Shown here: positions 56,967-64,000 of the stretch, one piece after another | How positions within the stretch are numbered: the first letter of the stretch is position 1 | How the letters are laid out: every line of letters begins with the position of its first letter | Assembly: GCA_021848725.1 (NCBI GenBank) | Contig: JAJZTS010000001.1 | Location: 1 to 64,000, forward strand | From: Pseudomonadota bacterium | GTDB lineage: Bacteria > Pseudomonadota > Gammaproteobacteria > Burkholderiales > Thiobacillaceae | DNA length: 64,000 nucleotides | Direction of reading: 5' to 3' | Translations under genes and position numbers: made by a program | The notes under the pieces: generated by a model | What the model was told of the DNA's origin: nothing | The model's input: only the letters and a program-made list of their open reading frames with translations | Databases searched by the model: none

Positions 56967-58148
56967 ATGACCCCGCACAATCTCACCATCCTCGGCGCCA
57001 CCGGCACCATCGGCGTCAACACCCTGGACGTGGTGGCCCGCCACCCCGAACGCTTTCGCGTCGTCGCCCTGACCGGCTTCAATCAGGTCGACAAACTGGC
57101 CGAGCAGTGCCGGCAGTTCCAGCCGCGCTATGCCGTGGTACCGGATGCCGCCCGCGCCACGGCCCTGCAAGCCTTGCTGGGCAACAGCCCAACCGAGGTG
57201 CTGCACGGCGAGGCCGCGCTGGAGCAAGTGGTCGCCCTACCCGAGGTGGACAGCGTCATGGCCGCCATCGTCGGCGCCGCCGGCCTGAAGCCGGCGCTGG
57301 CCGCGGCAAAGGCCGGCAAGCGCATCCTGCTGGCGAACAAGGAGACCCTGGTCATGGCCGGGCGCTTCTTCATGCAGGCGGTGCATGACGGCGGCGCCAC
57401 CCTGCTGCCGATCGACAGCGAGCACAACGCGGTATTTCAATCGATGCCGGCCGGCTACGACGGCGACCTGGCCAAGCATGGCGTGCGCCGCATCCTGCTC
57501 ACGGCCTCCGGCGGCCCGTTCCGCACCCGCGCCGTCGAAACCCTGGCCGCGGTGACGCCGGAAGAGGCGGTCGCCCATCCCAACTGGGTCATGGGCAAGA
57601 AGATCTCGGTCGACTCGGCGACCATGATGAACAAGGGCCTGGAGGTGATCGAGGCCCATTGGCTGTTCAACGCCAAACCGGAACAGATCGAGGTGGTGAT
57701 CCACCCGCAGAGCATCATCCATTCCATGGTCGAATACCTCGACGGCTCGGTACTGGCGCAGTTGTCGCACCCGGACATGCGCACGCCCATCGCCCATGCC
57801 CTGGCCTATCCGGAGCGGATGGCGGCCGGCGTGCCCTGGCTCGATCTGGCCAAGACCGGCACCCTCACCTTCGAGACGCCGGATATCCGCCGCTTCCCCT
57901 GCTTGCAACTGGCCTTCGATGCGCTGCAGACCGACACCACCGCGCCGACCGTGCTCAACGCCGCCAACGAGGAGGCGGTGGCCGCCTTCCTCGATCACCG
58001 CATCGCCTACCTGACGATCCCGGCCACGCTGGACGCTGCCATGCAGCGCCTGGGCAGTGCCCGCGCCGATTCGCTCGATGACTTGGTCGCCATCGACCAG
58101 GAAGCGCGTGCCGTGGCGCGTCAATACATCGCCGGCCACACACGATGA
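56967..58148 (+). CDS. dxr: 1-deoxy-D-xylulose 5-phosphate reductoisomerase
   Basis: 393 residues. NADPH motif [15 protein letters not shown] (about 7-21), [12 protein letters not shown], metal/substrate motif [48 protein letters not shown]. Second step of the MEP isoprenoid pathway, feeding uppS. Follows cdsA by 10 bases. Confidence 0.98.
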   Translation: MTPHNLTILGATGTIGVNTLDVVARHPERFRVVALTGFNQVDKLAEQCRQFQPRYAVVPDAARATALQALLGNSPTEVLHGEAALEQVVALPEVDSVMAAIVGAAGLKPALAAAKAGKRILLANKETLVMAGRFFMQAVHDGGATLLPIDSEHNAVFQSMPAGYDGDLAKHGVRRILLTASGGPFRTRAVETLAAVTPEEAVAHPNWVMGKKISVDSATMMNKGLEVIEAHWLFNAKPEQIEVVIHPQSIIHSMVEYLDGSVLAQLSHPDMRTPIAHALAYPERMAAGVPWLDLAKTGTLTFETPDIRRFPCLQLAFDALQTDTTAPTVLNAANEEAVAAFLDHRIAYLTIPATLDAAMQRLGSARADSLDDLVAIDQEARAVARQYIAGHTR

Positions 58149-59497
58149 CCACACTGCTCGCCTTCCTCGTCACCATCGCGATCCTGGTCATGGTGCATGA
58201 ACTGGGGCATTACACCGTGGCGCGTCTTTGCCGGGTAAAAGTGTTGCGCTTCTCGGTCGGCTTCGGCCGCGTCGTTGCGAGCCGGCGCGACCGGCGCGGT
58301 ACCGAATGGGCGCTGTCCGCCATCCCGATGGGCGGCTATGTGAAGATGCTGGACGAGCAGGAGGCCGCGGTCGCAGAGCAAGACCTGCCCTATGCCTTCA
58401 ACCGCAAAAACGTTTGGCAGCGCAGCGCGATCATTTTGGCGGGGCCCGTGGCCAACCTGTTGTTGGCCATCTTGATCTATTGGGGCCTGTATCTCACTGG
58501 GGTGCCGGCCCTAAAACCGATCCTCGGCGAACCGCCGGCCAACTCGGCGGCCCAGCTAGCCGGCATTCGCAATGGCGAGACCGTCATTCGCATCGGCGGC
58601 GAAAGCATCGAGAGTTGGCAGGATTTGCATTGGTTGATCCTACGGGAAGGCATCGATGCCGAGCAACTCAAGCTCGAAACCCAGGATGCGACTGGCCACC
58701 TTTATTTCCGAAGCCTCGACCTAAGCGCCCTGTCCAGCGCAGACAAAGAAAGCCGTTTGCTGGAGGCCGTTGGCCTGGTCCGCTATATGCCGGACATCGC
58801 GCCTGTCATCGGCGAATTGCTGCCGCAGGGCCAAGCCGCTCATGCTGGACTGTTGCCGGGCGACCGCATCCTGGCTGTCGATAACGACACGATTACTCGC
58901 TGGGAACAATTGGTTCAACATGTGCGGCAATCGCCCGCCCGTAAAATCGAATTGACCGTCGAACGTGACCATCGGGTCGTGCATCTTGCTGTCACACCGG
59001 ACGCGAGCGCGGAATCGGGCCAAACCATCGGCAAGATCGGCGCTGCGCCGCGCATCCCCCCCGGCACCTTCGAGGCCATACAGACACAGATGCGCTATTC
59101 CCCCGGCGCTGCATTCGCGCATGCCGTCGGCAAGACTTGGGAACTCTCCAGCTTCAGCCTGGAAATGTTGGGCCGCATGGTCATCGGCCAGGTTTCGTTG
59201 AAGAATATTTCAGGGCCGGTCACCATCGCCGACTACGCCGGACAGTCCGCACGCAGCAGCGCAGGCAGTTTCATCGCCTTCTTGGCACTCGTCAGCATCA
59301 GTCTCGGTGTACTCAATCTGCTGCCCATTCCTCTATTGGACGGGGGGCATTTGCTGTATTATCTGGCCGAAATCGTGACCGGCCGACCGGTGCCAGAGCG
59401 GGTGCAGGAAATTGGGCAAAAAGTCGGCATGGCCTTGTTGGGCGTACTGATGTTTTTGGCTTTGTTCAACGACTTCCAGCGCTTGCTGACACAATGA
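58145..59497 (+). CDS. rseP: Site-2 protease RseP
   Basis: 450 residues. Zinc motif HELGH at residues 18-22 in the first membrane helix, two PDZ domains (about 115-195 and 205-290), and the second active-site motif [17 protein letters not shown] near residue 392. Cleaves RseA-type anti-sigma factors in the membrane. Overlaps dxr by four bases. Confidence 0.97.
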   Translation: MTTLLAFLVTIAILVMVHELGHYTVARLCRVKVLRFSVGFGRVVASRRDRRGTEWALSAIPMGGYVKMLDEQEAAVAEQDLPYAFNRKNVWQRSAIILAGPVANLLLAILIYWGLYLTGVPALKPILGEPPANSAAQLAGIRNGETVIRIGGESIESWQDLHWLILREGIDAEQLKLETQDATGHLYFRSLDLSALSSADKESRLLEAVGLVRYMPDIAPVIGELLPQGQAAHAGLLPGDRILAVDNDTITRWEQLVQHVRQSPARKIELTVERDHRVVHLAVTPDASAESGQTIGKIGAAPRIPPGTFEAIQTQMRYSPGAAFAHAVGKTWELSSFSLEMLGRMVIGQVSLKNISGPVTIADYAGQSARSSAGSFIAFLALVSISLGVLNLLPIPLLDGGHLLYYLAEIVTGRPVPERVQEIGQKVGMALLGVLMFLALFNDFQRLLTQ

Positions 59498-61821
59498 AGA
59501 AACACATACCAGGCATCGCGCTCGCTGCAGCGCTCGTTTCCACCCAGGCCCACGCCTTCGAACCCTTTCAGGTCAAGGATATTCGCGTCGAAGGCATCCA
59601 GCGCACCGAGGCTGGCACGGTCTTTAGCTACTTGCCGGTCAAGGTCGGCGAGACACTGACCGACGACAAGGCCTCCGCTGCGATCAAGGCGCTCTACGCC
59701 ACCGGGTTTTTCAAGGATGTGCGCCTTGAGGTGACCGACGGCGTGCTGATCGTGCAAATCGAGGAACGCCCCGCCATCGCGCAGATCGATTTCGCCGGCA
59801 TGAAGGAATTTCAAAAGGATGAAATCAAGGCCAGCCTCAAGCAACTCGGTCTGGCCGACGGTCGCATCCTCGATAAGTCCCTGCTGGACAAGGCCGAACA
59901 GGAACTCAAGCGCCAGTATTTCAACCGCGGCATGTATGCCGTCGAGGTCGCCGCCCGCACCTCGCCCTTGGAGCGCAACCGGGTTGCAGTCAATTTCGAG
60001 ATCAACGAGGGCGATATCTCGAAGATTCGTGCCATCAACATCATCGGTGCCAAGGCGTTCAAGGAGAAAGACCTGCTTGATTTGTTCGCGCTGCGCACGC
60101 CTGGCTGGCTGACCTGGTGGACCAAGAACGACCAATATTCCAAGCAAAAACTGACGGCCGACTTGGAAGCCTTGCGCTCGCACTACTTGAACCGGGGTTA
60201 CCTGGAATTTACGATCGACTCCACCCAAGTCTCGATCACCCCGGACAAAAAAGACATCTATATCAGCGTCAACGTCACCGAGGGTGAGAAATACACGGTC
60301 TCCGGTTACAAGATCGCCGGTGACCTGCCGGTGCCTGAAAAAGACCTCGACGCCCTGGTCGGCCTCAAGGCGGGTGACGTGTTCTCGCGCGAGAAGCTGA
60401 ACGAATCGGTCAAGAAGATGGGCGACCGCCTGGGCAACGACGGCTTCGCCTTCGCCAACGTCAATGCCGCCCCGGAAATCGACAAGGCGAAACATCAAGT
60501 CGCCTTTACCTTCCTGGTCGATCCCGGCCGTAAGGTCTATGTCCGGCGCATCGAGATCGCCGGCAACAACAAGACCCAGGATCAGGTCATCCGGCGCGAG
60601 ATGCGCCAGCCAGAAGGTGCTGTCTATGCGGCCGACAAGATCAACCGTTCGCGCGAGCGCATCGAGCGGCTGGGCTATTTCAGCGAGACCAATCTGGAGA
60701 CGCCGTCCGTCCCCGGCACCACCGACCAAGTCGACGTCAATGTCTCGGTCACGGAGAAATCCACCGGCAACATCCTGCTCGGTGCCGGTTTTTCCAGCTC
60801 GGAAGGTATCGTGCTGTCCGGCTCGGTATCGCAGAACAACCTCTTTGGCAGCGGGAACAAGCTCTCCGTGCAGGTCAATAGCGGCAGCGTCAACACGGTG
60901 TATGCGCTGTCCTTCACCAATCCCTATTTCACCCCGGACGGGGTCAGCCTCGGCTATGACATCTACCGCCGCGACCAGGATACCGCCAGCCTGAACGGCA
61001 TTGCGCAATACCGGACCTCGACCCTCGGCTTGGGTGGTCGCTTGGGCCTGCCGATCAACGAACTGGACAGCATCAACCTCGGTGCGGCGATTGAGCAATA
61101 CACGTTGGACTTGACCGCCGACAGCCCGACCAATTTCAAGAAATTCGCGCTCGATTTCGGCGGCGATGTGAATGGCGTGACCACGACCAGCCTGCGCCTG
61201 GATGCCGGCTGGGCACGCGATTCGCGTAATAGCCTGCTCTATCCGACCGCCGGCAGCTATCAACGCGTTTATGGCGAGGTTGGCACGCCGATTGGCGATC
61301 TGGAGTACTACAAACTCAATTACCAATATCAACAATACCTGCCGCTCTCCAACACCTTCACCTTATTGCTCAATGGCGAGATCGGCTATGGCGGTGGCTT
61401 CGGCGGCAAACCGATGCCGTTCTTCCGCAACTTCTATGCAGGCGGCAATACCTCGGTGCGCGGCTTTGAGTCCGGCACCCTCGGGCCCAAGTCACTCGAC
61501 AGCGCCGGCACGCCCTATGCCATCGGCGGCGACAAACGTCTGGTCGGAAATGCCGAATTGCTGTTCCCGATGCCCGGCCTAGGCAAAGATCGCTCGGTAC
61601 GTATGAGCGTATTCATGGATGCAGGTGCTGCATTTGGCCCGGATGACTACCAAGGTCGCTATAGCAGCATCGCCTTCGGCGATATCCGCTATTCCGGCGG
61701 TCTTGGTCTTACCTGGTATTCGCCGTTCGGCCCACTGAAGTTTTCCCTGGCCAAGCCGATCAACGCTAAAACCGACGATAAAACCCAAGTCTTCCAATTC
61801 CAGTTGGGCTCGGTGTTCTAA
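59494..61821 (+). CDS. bamA: Outer-membrane protein assembly factor BamA
   Basis: 775 residues from the ATG at 59494, which overlaps the rseP stop (ATGA). Signal peptide 1-21 (ending AHA), five POTRA domains to about residue 420, then the Omp85 barrel with loop-6 motif VRGFESGTLGP (about 654-664) and a C-terminal Phe (FQFQLGSVF). Core of the BAM complex that inserts barrels, including presumably the EPS barrel protein of this window. Confidence 0.98.
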   Translation: MKKHIPGIALAAALVSTQAHAFEPFQVKDIRVEGIQRTEAGTVFSYLPVKVGETLTDDKASAAIKALYATGFFKDVRLEVTDGVLIVQIEERPAIAQIDFAGMKEFQKDEIKASLKQLGLADGRILDKSLLDKAEQELKRQYFNRGMYAVEVAARTSPLERNRVAVNFEINEGDISKIRAINIIGAKAFKEKDLLDLFALRTPGWLTWWTKNDQYSKQKLTADLEALRSHYLNRGYLEFTIDSTQVSITPDKKDIYISVNVTEGEKYTVSGYKIAGDLPVPEKDLDALVGLKAGDVFSREKLNESVKKMGDRLGNDGFAFANVNAAPEIDKAKHQVAFTFLVDPGRKVYVRRIEIAGNNKTQDQVIRREMRQPEGAVYAADKINRSRERIERLGYFSETNLETPSVPGTTDQVDVNVSVTEKSTGNILLGAGFSSSEGIVLSGSVSQNNLFGSGNKLSVQVNSGSVNTVYALSFTNPYFTPDGVSLGYDIYRRDQDTASLNGIAQYRTSTLGLGGRLGLPINELDSINLGAAIEQYTLDLTADSPTNFKKFALDFGGDVNGVTTTSLRLDAGWARDSRNSLLYPTAGSYQRVYGEVGTPIGDLEYYKLNYQYQQYLPLSNTFTLLLNGEIGYGGGFGGKPMPFFRNFYAGGNTSVRGFESGTLGPKSLDSAGTPYAIGGDKRLVGNAELLFPMPGLGKDRSVRMSVFMDAGAAFGPDDYQGRYSSIAFGDIRYSGGLGLTWYSPFGPLKFSLAKPINAKTDDKTQVFQFQLGSVF

Positions 61822-61838
61822 TTGCAGGAGATTCAACT

Positions 61839-62330
61839 ATGAAAGCCGCCATTACCGCCTTGCTGATTGGGTTGAGCTTGGCGCAACCATTGTTTGCCGC
61901 GGAACTCAAAATCGGTTTCGTCAACACCGAGCGCATCTTCCGCGACTCCGCGCTGTCGCAAAAGGCCCAGAAGAAACTGGAAAAGGAATTTGCCAGCCGC
62001 GAGCAAGACATCCAAAAGCAAGTCAAGCAAGCACGGGACCTACAGGCTAGCCTGGAAAAAGAATCGCTCACCCTGCCTGATTCGGAACGATCCAAAAAAG
62101 AGCGCGATGTCGCCAACCTCAACCGCGACATCCAACGTGCTCAACGCGAGCTGCGCGAAGACCTCAACCAGCGCAAGAACGAAGAATTCGCCAATATCCA
62201 TGAAAAGGCGCGCAATGCCATCCTGGATATCGCGAAGAAGGACGGCTTCGACTTGATCGTCGAAAATGCCGTCTACGCCGGTCAACGCGTAGACATCACC
62301 GACAAAGTCTTGAAGGCGCTGGAGCGCTGA
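61839..62330 (+). CDS. skp: Periplasmic chaperone Skp/OmpH
   Basis: 163 residues, signal peptide 1-20 (ending LFA-AEL). [29 protein letters not shown] followed by a long charged coiled coil and the final [23 protein letters not shown] type end. Holds unfolded outer-membrane proteins on the way to BamA. Ribosome site CAGGAG. Confidence 0.96.
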   Translation: MKAAITALLIGLSLAQPLFAAELKIGFVNTERIFRDSALSQKAQKKLEKEFASREQDIQKQVKQARDLQASLEKESLTLPDSERSKKERDVANLNRDIQRAQRELREDLNQRKNEEFANIHEKARNAILDIAKKDGFDLIVENAVYAGQRVDITDKVLKALER

Positions 62331-62340
62331 GAGCCCACAC

Positions 62341-63378
62341 ATGCCCGGCTACACCCTGGCCGAATTGGGGGCCTGCCTGGGCGGCGCACTGGTGGGGGAT
62401 GTCGGCCGTCGTTACACCGGCGTAGCCTCGCTCGAGCAAGCCACTTCGGAACAAATCAGCTTCGTCACCGGCGAAAAGCATTTGGCGGCTGCCCAGCGCT
62501 CGCGTGCAGGCGCCCTGCTGGTTTCCAGCCGGCTGAGTCCGCAGATCACACAGCCGCATCTGGTGGTGGCCAACCCGCACGCAGCCTTTGCCCGTGCGGT
62601 CGACTTGTTCCATCCCGAGCCTGAGATCGCGCCCGGCATCCACCCTAGCGCACATATCGCCGATAGCGCGCAGATCGCGGCCGATGCCTGGATCGGGCCG
62701 CATGTCCATATTGCTGACAATGCACGCATCGGTGCGCGCAGCCGTATCGGCGCCGGTTGTTCGATCGGGGCGCAGAGCCAAATCGGCGACGATTGTGTGT
62801 TGCATCCGAACGTGACCGTCTATAGTCACTGCCGCCTGGGCCACCGCATCATTCTGCATTCGGGTTGTGTGATCGGTTCGGACGGCTTCGGTCTGGCCTG
62901 GGAAGACGATCATTGGCTCAAGGTGCCGCATATCGGTGGTGTCGTGCTCGAAGACGATGTCGAGGTCGGCGCCAACACCACCGTGGACCGCGGCGCCCTC
63001 GACGACACCGTGATCGAGCGCGGGGCCAAGCTCGACAACCTGATTCAAATCGCGCACAACGTACGGATCGGTGCCCATACCGCCATCGCCGCCTGCACCG
63101 GCATCGCCGGCAGCACCCATATCGGCGCCTACTGCCAAATCGGCGGTGCGGCGATGATCATCGGCCATTTGGAAATCGCCGATCGGGTCGTCATCTCGGC
63201 CGGCACCTTCGTCGGCAAGTCTATCCGCGAGGCCGGCACCTACACCTCGGTCCAGCCCTTGATGGCGCATGCCGACTGGAAGCGTAATGCCGCTCAGCTA
63301 CGGCATCTGGACAGGATGCACGAGCGCATCAAAGAACTTGAAAAGAAATTATCTGAATTGGAAAGGAAATCCTCGTGA
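62341..63378 (+). CDS. lpxD: UDP-3-O-acylglucosamine N-acyltransferase
   Basis: 345 residues. N-terminal uridine-binding domain, then a left-handed beta-helix of hexapeptide repeats ([29 protein letters not shown]), catalytic-type His in [24 protein letters not shown] (about residue 240) and a C-terminal helix. Third step of lipid A synthesis. Confidence 0.98.
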   Translation: MPGYTLAELGACLGGALVGDVGRRYTGVASLEQATSEQISFVTGEKHLAAAQRSRAGALLVSSRLSPQITQPHLVVANPHAAFARAVDLFHPEPEIAPGIHPSAHIADSAQIAADAWIGPHVHIADNARIGARSRIGAGCSIGAQSQIGDDCVLHPNVTVYSHCRLGHRIILHSGCVIGSDGFGLAWEDDHWLKVPHIGGVVLEDDVEVGANTTVDRGALDDTVIERGAKLDNLIQIAHNVRIGAHTAIAACTGIAGSTHIGAYCQIGGAAMIIGHLEIADRVVISAGTFVGKSIREAGTYTSVQPLMAHADWKRNAAQLRHLDRMHERIKELEKKLSELERKSS

Positions 63379-63830
63379 GCACCGACACGGTTATGGATAT
63401 CAAGGACATCATGCGCCACCTGCCGCACCGCTACCCCTTCCTGTTGGTCGATCGGGTATTGCAGCTCACCAAAGGCGAGCGCATCGCCGCCTTGAAAAAT
63501 GTCACCATGAACGAGCCGTTCTTCCCGGGCCATTTCCCGCACCATCCGGTGATGCCAGGCGTGCTGATCATCGAGGCGCTGGCCCAAGCTGCCGGTATCC
63601 TCGCCTTCCAGAGTTCCGACACCCCGGTGACCGACAACACGGTGGTCTATTTCGTCGGCATCGACAACGCCCGCTTCAAGCGACCGGTCACGCCGGGCGA
63701 TCAGTTGCGTCTGGAGGCGACCATCACCAAGAATATGCGCGGCATCTGGAAATTCACTGCCCAGGCACTGGTCGATGGTCAAGTGGCCTGCGAGGCCGAC
63801 CTGATGTGCACCTTGCGCACCGTGGAGTGA
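63375..63830 (+). CDS. fabZ: 3-hydroxyacyl-ACP dehydratase FabZ
   Basis: 151 residues with a GTG start overlapping the lpxD stop (GTGA); an ATG 18 bases downstream (MDIKDI) is an alternative. [16 protein letters not shown] and the catalytic His/Glu motif [26 protein letters not shown]. Dehydrates 3-hydroxyacyl-ACP in fatty-acid synthesis. Confidence 0.98.
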   Translation: MSTDTVMDIKDIMRHLPHRYPFLLVDRVLQLTKGERIAALKNVTMNEPFFPGHFPHHPVMPGVLIIEALAQAAGILAFQSSDTPVTDNTVVYFVGIDNARFKRPVTPGDQLRLEATITKNMRGIWKFTAQALVDGQVACEADLMCTLRTVE

Positions 63831-63843
63831 GCAGGACCCGCAG

Positions 63844-64000
63844 ATGATCCACCCCACCGCCATCGTTCATCCCCAGGCCAAGATCGGCGCCAACGTCGAG
63901 ATCGGCGCCTACACCCTCGTCGGCGAGCACGTCGAGATCGGCGACGACTGCCGGATCGGCCCGCACGCCGTGATCACCGGCCACACCCGCATCGGCCGCG
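63844..64000 (+). CDS. lpxA: UDP-N-acetylglucosamine acyltransferase, 5' part (runs off right edge)
   Basis: 52 codons are present: [20 protein letters not shown] with regular hexapeptide repeats of the left-handed beta-helix. Order lpxD-fabZ-lpxA is the standard one. First step of lipid A synthesis. Confidence 0.95.
   Translation, partial: MIHPTAIVHPQAKIGANVEIGAYTLVGEHVEIGDDCRIGPHAVITGHTRIGR

Noticed and set aside
59359-61335. 658-codon open frame antisense to rseP/bamA
   Set aside because: It is the mirror of the high-GC bamA gene, with no domain and no ribosome site; bamA is certain on the plus strand.

Overview
The window is a betaproteobacterial chromosome segment. The evidence is the high GC content, the uninterrupted block rpsB-tsf-pyrH-frr-uppS-cdsA-dxr-rseP-bamA-skp-lpxD-fabZ-lpxA at the right end, and trxB and ftsK-lolA-rarA as the housekeeping genes that flank a large accessory region. 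The EPS genes resemble those of Thiobacillus/Sulfuricella/Nitrosomonas-type organisms, but I cannot name a genus. No rRNA, tRNA, CRISPR array, transposase or integrase gene was seen.

Layout. (1) 1-499: the 5' part of trxB, minus strand. (2) 717-5678: a 1653-residue secreted repeat protein (three ~120-residue repeats, then fibronectin-III/Ig-like repeats), probably a surface adhesin or matrix protein. (3) 5787-21257, minus strand: a tightly packed 15-gene exopolysaccharide operon. It starts with a small Ala/Asn-rich secreted protein, then an outer-membrane barrel protein, a Wza-like export protein, a Wzc-like tyrosine autokinase, a polymerase/ligase, a low-molecular-weight tyrosine phosphatase, glycosyltransferases, a UDP-xylose synthase-like enzyme, a sugar aminotransferase, methyltransferases and an MviN-type flippase. 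(4) 21536-23476: a membrane O-acyltransferase with a C-terminal SGNH domain. (5) 23509-37776: a peptide-modification locus best read as a lasso-peptide cluster. It holds an Asn-synthetase-like cyclase, a 60-residue precursor, a PqqD-like recognition protein, a transglutaminase-like B2 protease, an ABC exporter, an HprK-like kinase, a family-5 nucleotidyltransferase and two sulfotransferases. Three tandem tail-collar proteins, a GNAT enzyme, methyltransferases and a putative oxygenase lie among them. A 117-bp MITE-like element sits at 35702-35818. (6) 37770-47804, minus strand: a second EPS operon of ten genes, ending in the polyprenyl-phosphate sugar phosphotransferase that probably starts repeat-unit synthesis. 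(7) 47975-64000, plus strand: ftsK, lolA, rarA, then translation, isoprenoid, phospholipid, outer-membrane assembly and lipid A genes.

How the parts may work together. The two EPS operons together supply initiation (phosphotransferase), six GT4 and one GT2 glycosyltransferases, nucleotide-sugar enzymes, flippase, polymerases and the Wza/Wzc/outer-membrane export apparatus. The peptide locus lies between them. Its predicted precursor has a leader with W-x2-P-x-L and a Thr two residues before the predicted cut, followed by the core GMLNPGNDGAGTSTLS. Gly1-Asp8 is the predicted isopeptide ring. The C-terminal Ser matches the phosphorylation site known for HprK-type kinases in paeninodin-like lasso clusters. 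All function assignments come from motif reading; no database search was run.
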